This document shows positions 6,811-10,830 of a DNA stretch of 10,830 nucleotides, piece by piece. The notes under the pieces were generated by a model. That model had not been told where the DNA came from. It ran no database searches and was given only the letters and a program-made list of their open reading frames with translations. Origin of the DNA: an uncultured Prevotella sp. (GTDB taxonomy: Bacteria > Bacteroidota > Bacteroidia > Bacteroidales > Bacteroidaceae); the NCBI GenBank assembly GCA_927910885.1, contig CAKMOD010000063.1, positions 1-10,830 of the forward strand. The letters are read 5' to 3'. The first letter of the stretch is position 1, and every line of letters starts with the position of its first letter. A program made the translations under genes and the position numbers.

Positions 6811-8120
6811 AGCTTAACCTCCTTCTTACGACTTGCTGTCAAGAACATTCCAACAGCTCCAAATAACAACATGAATATACCTACATAGACAACTGGCATC
6901 CAAGGGTCTGTTACAATCTCAAAGATACTTAGATTACTCCACTTGCCCATTTGTTCATTGTAACTTAGCTGATAGATTTTCCATCCATCAATACTAAAAG
7001 GTTTGTTAACCTCTATCTCGGTGTGAATATTCTTTCCATCCTGTGTATAGATGTCAACAAGTGAAGCGAAACGACGTGGCTCACGATTTGGCATAACCAA
7101 TCTTCTACCATCACTAAGTTTCAAAGACTGATAAGGGAAAAGATAGCTTCCACAAGTGAGCCAACCCGTGTAGCTATGCTGCACACCCTTGTAGGGTGCA
7201 TTGCCAGTAGTGACCTTTACCAATATCGCACAAGCAGTACCTGTTGCATCCGAAGCTATATAGCCATCCTTATTACGTGCCTGTCCTAAAGAGTCCATAC
7301 GGATATTGCCCATCATACCACCAGGTATCTTACCAACCATCTTACTAAGCATAACTGGCATAGCATTATCAATGCGCTTGAGAACCTCAATCTTACAATC
7401 TAACAGTTGACCAGACTTTACATTCTTATCTAAAAGAATATTCTCAGGCTTTCCCTTAGGAAGCGGAAGCCCCATATTATCAATAAGCATGAGCTTAGGT
7501 GGATATTCATCAATGGTAAACTTCTCCAGTTGAATTGCAACAGGGAGGTGATGAACGGCACTAAAAGTATCAAGACCACGCCACTCTACCTGTCCTTGCT
7601 CGCAAAACATCTTTACTCGAAGCATATCTGCACTACCAAGTGTACCGCATGTAAGAACAAGGAACAGTCCGACATGACTCGTTAGTGTTGGCAAGCGACG
7701 CCAAGAGAAATGTACTATTTGATTCAAAGTTACTTCACCAACAATGGCTGTCATCCATAAGTAAACAAGGACAAACGGCCAAAAATTAAGCATCTTTGTT
7801 AGACCAAGTGGGTCTATAGGAGCTTTCCCCTCTGCCACTTGTTTGGTAAGTCCCATAAGAAGTGTGAGTATTGCAGCTGTAGCAATAGCTGGAATCGCCG
7901 CTTGCATGGTTGACATGAAACGACAGAAATACGACCGCTTACGAAGTGCGTAGACTATGATAAGTGCCAGTACGAGTAAGATTAATGTAATAATGTTGGC
8001 TGGCCAAGCAAAGATACCCCACTCTAAGGGACCTATTGTTACCTGTAATAATCCACCTGTAACCAATAAACCAACTACTATTGCTGTACCTTCTCTAAGT
8101 GTATAAGGTTTATTCCACAT
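6807..8120 (-). CDS. ccs1: Cytochrome c biogenesis protein Ccs1/ResB
   Basis: Membrane protein of 437 residues, the second half of the system II cytochrome c synthase, thought to present reduced apocytochrome to the CcsA-bound heme. Hydrophobic segments lie at about 11-30, 40-60, 74-91, 112-130 and 146-163, followed by a long outside domain (about 165-405) and a final membrane segment at about 406-427. ResB-family marks are FSWRRLPTLTSHVGLF (138-153), VNKPFSIDGWKIYQLSY (371-387) and the closing VTDPWMPVVYVGIF. A histidine in the TSHVGL segment (H149) is a candidate heme ligand by position. The gene overlaps ccsA by 4 bases and lies 196 bases after nrfA. That gap contains a hairpin but no obvious promoter, so read-through from the nrf promoter is likely. 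ResB-domain proteins vary, so the symbol is by family. Confidence 0.9.
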   Translation of the reverse strand: MWNKPYTLREGTAIVVGLLVTGGLLQVTIGPLEWGIFAWPANIITLILLVLALIIVYALRKRSYFCRFMSTMQAAIPAIATAAILTLLMGLTKQVAEGKAPIDPLGLTKMLNFWPFVLVYLWMTAIVGEVTLNQIVHFSWRRLPTLTSHVGLFLVLTCGTLGSADMLRVKMFCEQGQVEWRGLDTFSAVHHLPVAIQLEKFTIDEYPPKLMLIDNMGLPLPKGKPENILLDKNVKSGQLLDCKIEVLKRIDNAMPVMLSKMVGKIPGGMMGNIRMDSLGQARNKDGYIASDATGTACAILVKVTTGNAPYKGVQHSYTGWLTCGSYLFPYQSLKLSDGRRLVMPNREPRRFASLVDIYTQDGKNIHTEIEVNKPFSIDGWKIYQLSYNEQMGKWSNLSIFEIVTDPWMPVVYVGIFMLLFGAVGMFLTASRKKEVKL

Positions 8121-8274
8121 AGTAAAAGAGGCTCTCCCCCACTATTAATAAGGTCTTGAAAAACTTTATTTTATGTTTGTGAAGTACGAGCAGATAAATG
8201 ATTTCGTTTTGATATATAAAATATTAGGATACAAGAATATTCTTCAAATAGAGTATTCCTATTTTACTGAACAA

Positions 8275-8300
8275 GATTCCTCCCCTAATGGGAAGGAATC
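8275..8300 (-). other. Intercistronic hairpin between nrfA and ccs1
   Basis: On the minus strand GATTCCTTCCC (8300-8290) pairs with GGGGAGGAATC (8285-8275) around a 4-base ATTA loop: eleven pairs with one G-T wobble. It starts 17 bases past the nrfA stop codon. No T-run follows, so full termination is unlikely. It could protect the 3' end of the nrfHA message or cause partial termination, so that less Ccs1/CcsA than Nrf protein is made. The rest of the 8121-8316 gap holds a 12-bp palindrome, AAGAATATTCTT (8233-8244), and no clear -7 box. Confidence 0.6.
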
Positions 8301-8316
8301 CTGTGTGTAAGTTTGT

Positions 8317-9813
8317 TTACATCGGTTTAGTTATAAACCGCTTATTCTTGCGTGCCTGCTCTATCCACTTCGGAACGATAGTGTCAAGGAACTGCTTCTT
8401 TTGTGCATTAAGCTTAGTCATATCTAAGCCAATGTAAGACTGTGCCTTAGCCTTAGTAGAAACGTCAGGAAGAGGAATCTGTCCTGTAAAGCCGTGACGA
8501 GCAACTACACGTGCGATCTGTAAGCGTGCATCCTTTGCATATTCCATTGCACTTCCAAGGAGTCGCATTACTTCTTGTGGAGCATGGAAAGCAGCACCGT
8601 GGCTGGCAACAGCATAGTCCCAACGCCACTGACCCTTACGAAGATCTTTCAAAACAGGCTCCATCTCAGCCTCAGTTGCGCCCTTTTCCCATGCAAATTT
8701 AGCTTCAATATGTGCTGCAGCAAGTTCTCTTTCGACATGAGTACGGAAGTCATAAATCTTCTGTTGACGCTCATATACATTCTGACGAAGTGTTTCAGCA
8801 TCTTGACGGTGACAAGTCTGGCAAGTACGACTAATGTTTGCTAATGGACTTGTAATATGGTGATCTGTAAATTTCACACCACCCTCAGAGATGTAAGGCA
8901 TATGACAATCAGCACATGAAACACCACGCTGTCCATGGATTCCCTGTAAATACAATTCATAACCAGGGTGCTGTGCCTTTAAAATCTTCGCCTTTGATAG
9001 TGGATTAATGTAATCATAGAAGCCAATACTATCGTAGTATTCCTCTGCTGCCTCACACGTCATACCCTTTTCTTGAGGGAAATGTAGATAGTTGCCATTC
9101 TCTTTCTCGAAGTAGTATTCCGTGTGGCACTGTGCGCAGACCAGGCTACGCATCTCTTGATGGCTGGCTTTTCTCACGTCTTTACCGACACGAGCCCATG
9201 CCTCATAGAGAGCAGGACGAGCGGGACGAAGTTCCATCGTCCTTGCATCATGGCAGTCTGAGCAACCGACGGTGTTCATGACCTCTGGTCCCCAGTCGCT
9301 CCACTTGGCAGCATAGAATTTATCAGTTCCTTTCTCACGCATTAGACGTGGAACATCAGGACCTTTGCAGGTCCAACAGGTTCCTGGCTGTATGTCATCT
9401 TGTCCATCAACACCTGGACTTCCTGTACGCATAATCTTACGTAAATCATCAATACAATGACGGTGTCCACGTGGTGTATTATACCCTCTTGAGAAAGAAT
9501 AGCCAGCCCATAGGATAACCATTTCGGGTCTCTCAGCCAGTACATCTACTTCCTGGGAAGAATTGTACTTACTCACGAAACTTGTGTCTTCTGTCATTGC
9601 CCACGTTTCATATTCACGTGGGAAATCAGCTGCAAATTTCTCATTCTGAGATACAATGGAGTCAGTCATCGGTGTACGTCTGTTGTTGAACACACTTACA
9701 ACCTCAGCTCTTCTTTCAAGCATTGAAGAACAGAGCAGTCCAAGAATGAACACGAGAACCATTGCTCCTCCAAAGAGTAGCCAGCCTTGCCATTTCTTTA
9801 ATGTCTTTGCCAT
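8317..9813 (-). CDS. nrfA: Cytochrome c nitrite reductase, catalytic pentaheme subunit (ammonia-forming)
   Basis: Periplasm-facing enzyme that reduces nitrite to ammonium with six electrons. The 498-residue protein has an N-terminal hydrophobic segment (about 12-30) acting as signal or membrane anchor. Five heme sites are visible: the catalytic CWTCK (146-150), whose Lys150 replaces the usual histidine, then CSDCH (184-188), CAQCH (226-230), CADCH (300-304) and CQTCH (331-335). Active-site residues align by motif: R129 in IMRTG, Y233 in the HTEYYF stretch after heme 3, and H282 in KAQHP. K279 and Q281 in the same stretch fit the known calcium site. The CxxCK heme excludes octaheme or tetrathionate reductase relatives. 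Electrons come from NrfH, encoded 19 bases upstream; the maturation genes ccs1 and ccsA follow. Ammonium formation may serve respiration, electron disposal or nitrite/NO detoxification. Confidence 0.97.
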   Translation of the reverse strand: MAKTLKKWQGWLLFGGAMVLVFILGLLCSSMLERRAEVVSVFNNRRTPMTDSIVSQNEKFAADFPREYETWAMTEDTSFVSKYNSSQEVDVLAERPEMVILWAGYSFSRGYNTPRGHRHCIDDLRKIMRTGSPGVDGQDDIQPGTCWTCKGPDVPRLMREKGTDKFYAAKWSDWGPEVMNTVGCSDCHDARTMELRPARPALYEAWARVGKDVRKASHQEMRSLVCAQCHTEYYFEKENGNYLHFPQEKGMTCEAAEEYYDSIGFYDYINPLSKAKILKAQHPGYELYLQGIHGQRGVSCADCHMPYISEGGVKFTDHHITSPLANISRTCQTCHRQDAETLRQNVYERQQKIYDFRTHVERELAAAHIEAKFAWEKGATEAEMEPVLKDLRKGQWRWDYAVASHGAAFHAPQEVMRLLGSAMEYAKDARLQIARVVARHGFTGQIPLPDVSTKAKAQSYIGLDMTKLNAQKKQFLDTIVPKWIEQARKNKRFITKPM

Positions 9814-9832
9814 AATTATCGATTTTTAGTTC

Positions 9833-10465
9833 TTATTTTTTCTTTCCTAACACTTTTTGCAACCAATCTGGAACAGGAGAAGGTGGCATTGGTTCCACAT
9901 ATTCTGCACCAGGAGTACTTGAGAGAGAATTCATCTTCATGTGTGCTACATCACGATGACAATCCCAACAGGCTTTACCCTCACCACGCTGAGCCTCCAT
10001 GTAATCTATTCTGCCTGTATTAACAAACTCTTGATTTAATTGTTTATGGCAGCGGATGCAGTTATCCATTATCACTTCTGCCGATGCTGATTCTGCCTGA
10101 ATAGTTTGCGATTCATTAAATGTAACAAAATAAGCTACATGCTTCATGCCATCCATACCTTTGAAAGCATAGTGGGATACAACATTATCATTAGGAACGT
10201 GACAATCGTTACATGTGGTGTTACGAGCATGTGCAGAGTGTGACCACGTAGCATAATAAGGTGACATAATATGGCAATTAATACATGCTGCTGGGTCATC
10301 ACCTATTATATAGGTATGCATTCGTAGAAGATAAAAGAATAACCCTGTTAATCCTACTATCACACCGCACAAAATTGATAATGTAATCTTTTGCCGATAT
10401 GAGATACATGATAGAAACTTCTCTATCATACTTTTCAATTTGGTAGATATAGTTTTTAGTTTCAT
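9833..10465 (-). CDS. nrfH: NrfH, tetraheme membrane-anchored quinol dehydrogenase subunit
   Basis: Member of the NapC/NrfH family; it oxidises menaquinol in the membrane and passes electrons to NrfA. From the ATG at 10465 it has 210 residues, with a single hydrophobic segment at about 28-48 and four heme motifs: CINCH (61-65), CNDCH (85-89), CIRCH (136-140) and CWDCH (166-170). The first is followed by I-M (CINCHIM), giving the methionine that is the unusual axial ligand of heme 1 in known NrfH. The C-terminal tail (about 180-210) is proline-rich and ends in lysines. I prefer the ATG at 10465 because the alternative TTG at 10492 lies inside the -7 promoter box. It is the first gene of the cluster, 19 bases before nrfA, as is usual for nrfHA. 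Confidence 0.95.
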   Translation of the reverse strand: MKLKTISTKLKSMIEKFLSCISYRQKITLSILCGVIVGLTGLFFYLLRMHTYIIGDDPAACINCHIMSPYYATWSHSAHARNTTCNDCHVPNDNVVSHYAFKGMDGMKHVAYFVTFNESQTIQAESASAEVIMDNCIRCHKQLNQEFVNTGRIDYMEAQRGEGKACWDCHRDVAHMKMNSLSSTPGAEYVEPMPPSPVPDWLQKVLGKKK

Positions 10466-10489
10466 GGGAGTTATATCTTGTTTCGTGCA

Positions 10490-10518
10490 CAAAGATATAT
10501 ATTATTTTTATTAATCAA
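10490..10518 (-). promoter_or_regulatory. Promoter of the nrfHA-ccs1-ccsA cluster
   Basis: On the minus strand TTG (10518-10516) is followed after 18 bases by TATCTTTG (10497-10490), matching TAnnTTTG. Transcription should start near 10484, leaving a leader of about 18 bases before the ATG at 10465. The -33 element is shorter than the consensus TTTG, in keeping with a promoter that needs an activator. Confidence 0.7.
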
Positions 10519-10539
10519 GTAAAGAAAAAAGAAAAAATC

Positions 10540-10554
10540 ATCATAAATTATGAT
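10540..10554 (-). promoter_or_regulatory. Candidate operator upstream of the nrf promoter
   Basis: ATCATAA-A-TTATGAT (10540-10554) is a perfect 15-base palindrome centred at 10547, about 63 bases upstream of the predicted nrfH transcription start. Crp/Fnr-family activators often bind near -61.5. AT-rich palindromes arise easily by chance, and the half-site is not a classic FNR or CRP half-site, so the assignment to that family is inference. Confidence 0.45.
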
Positions 10555-10830
10555 TTAGACTAATATAATCTTATCGTGAAGAAAAGAATTTATGTTCATG
10601 AAAATAATTAGATATAGCACTTGTATAAAGAATAATACTATACATGTAATAAACTTGTAAGAAAGAATATGTTTAGGCTCTAATGACCGATTTTGGTTAA
10701 ATGTGTAAATGCTTTTCGTATTGCTTTAACAAAAGAACCAAAGTTACTCACTAAACAAAAATATGGCTGAGACTGTCAACTATCTATCCTTTTATCATCC
10801 ACTTTCATTGAAAACCTTTTCATTTTAAGA
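10555..10830. other. AT-rich end of the window, no gene recognised
   Basis: No coding region of useful length is seen on either strand. TTTGGTT (10692-10698) and AACCAAA (10736-10742) form an interrupted inverted repeat, with CTTTT (10712-10716) and AAAAG (10731-10735) able to pair inside it. A TAnnTTTG match on the minus strand (10746-10739) lacks a -33 partner. The stretch could be the leader or tail of a gene lying outside the window. Confidence 0.45.

Noticed and set aside
8511..8844. Two overlapping plus-strand frames inside nrfA
   Set aside because: They are antisense to the conserved C-terminal part of NrfA, with low-complexity translations and no promoter or start context.
9720..9780. 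Possible lipoprotein signal in NrfA (LLC at residues 26-28)
   Set aside because: The residue before the cysteine is Leu, not Gly/Ala/Ser, so it does not fit a lipobox; a membrane anchor is the better reading.
10739..10746. TAACTTTG on the minus strand as a second nrf promoter
   Set aside because: No -33 element lies at the right spacing (the nearest CAAA is 9 bases away on the plus strand), and it would leave a leader of about 270 bases. Such octamers are common in AT-rich DNA.
1..10830. Defence system, CRISPR array, transposase or prophage genes
   Set aside because: No spaced direct repeats of CRISPR type and no recognisable mobile or defence protein; all six larger coding genes plus the barrel gene and nrfH have ordinary housekeeping, transport or respiratory assignments.

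Overview
The window looks like the chromosome of a Bacteroidota species, most likely a Prevotella or close relative. It is AT-rich. Five genes are preceded by the Bacteroidota -7 promoter box TAnnTTTG, three of them with a TTTG -33 box 19-20 bases upstream and one (nrfH) with a weaker TTG at 18 bases. No gene I examined has a strong Shine-Dalgarno sequence. The protein set (PorT-like barrel, HQAF-type D-lactate dehydrogenase, nrfHA-ccs1-ccsA cluster) also fits this phylum. The genus is an inference from general resemblance, not from a search.

Layout. Positions 1-747 hold no recognisable gene but contain a cluster of hairpins and then the promoter of a D-lactate dehydrogenase gene (748-1737, +), which ends in a clear terminator. 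A small outer-membrane beta-barrel gene with its own promoter and terminator follows (2037-2636, +), then a NorM-type MATE efflux pump (2948-4306, +). The pump converges on nicotinate phosphoribosyltransferase (pncB, 4497-5702, -); a perfect 22-bp inverted repeat lies between the two stop codons. From about 10518 down to 5920 on the minus strand runs one respiratory gene cluster: nrfH, nrfA, ccs1 (resB-like) and ccsA, ending in a 15-bp hairpin with a T-rich tail. The last ~340 bases hold no gene, but include the nrf promoter and a palindrome at an activator-like distance from it.

How the genes work together. NrfH (four c-type hemes, membrane anchored) should take electrons from menaquinol and pass them to NrfA (five c-type hemes), which reduces nitrite to ammonium on the outer face of the cytoplasmic membrane. 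Ccs1 and CcsA form the system II machinery that exports heme and attaches it to CxxCH motifs, so the cluster encodes both the multiheme enzyme and the machinery that matures it. D-lactate dehydrogenase (NADH disposal) and PncB (NAD salvage) are separate units with a possible link to redox balance, but nothing in the sequence ties them to nrf regulation.

I found no CRISPR array, transposase, tRNA or rRNA, and no clearly new multi-gene system. The points worth a second look are non-coding: operator-like palindromes at the nrf and porin promoters, a leader hairpin in front of ldhA, the 22-bp palindrome between convergent genes, recurring C6/G-run hairpins in two intergenic regions, and an intercistronic hairpin between nrfA and ccs1.
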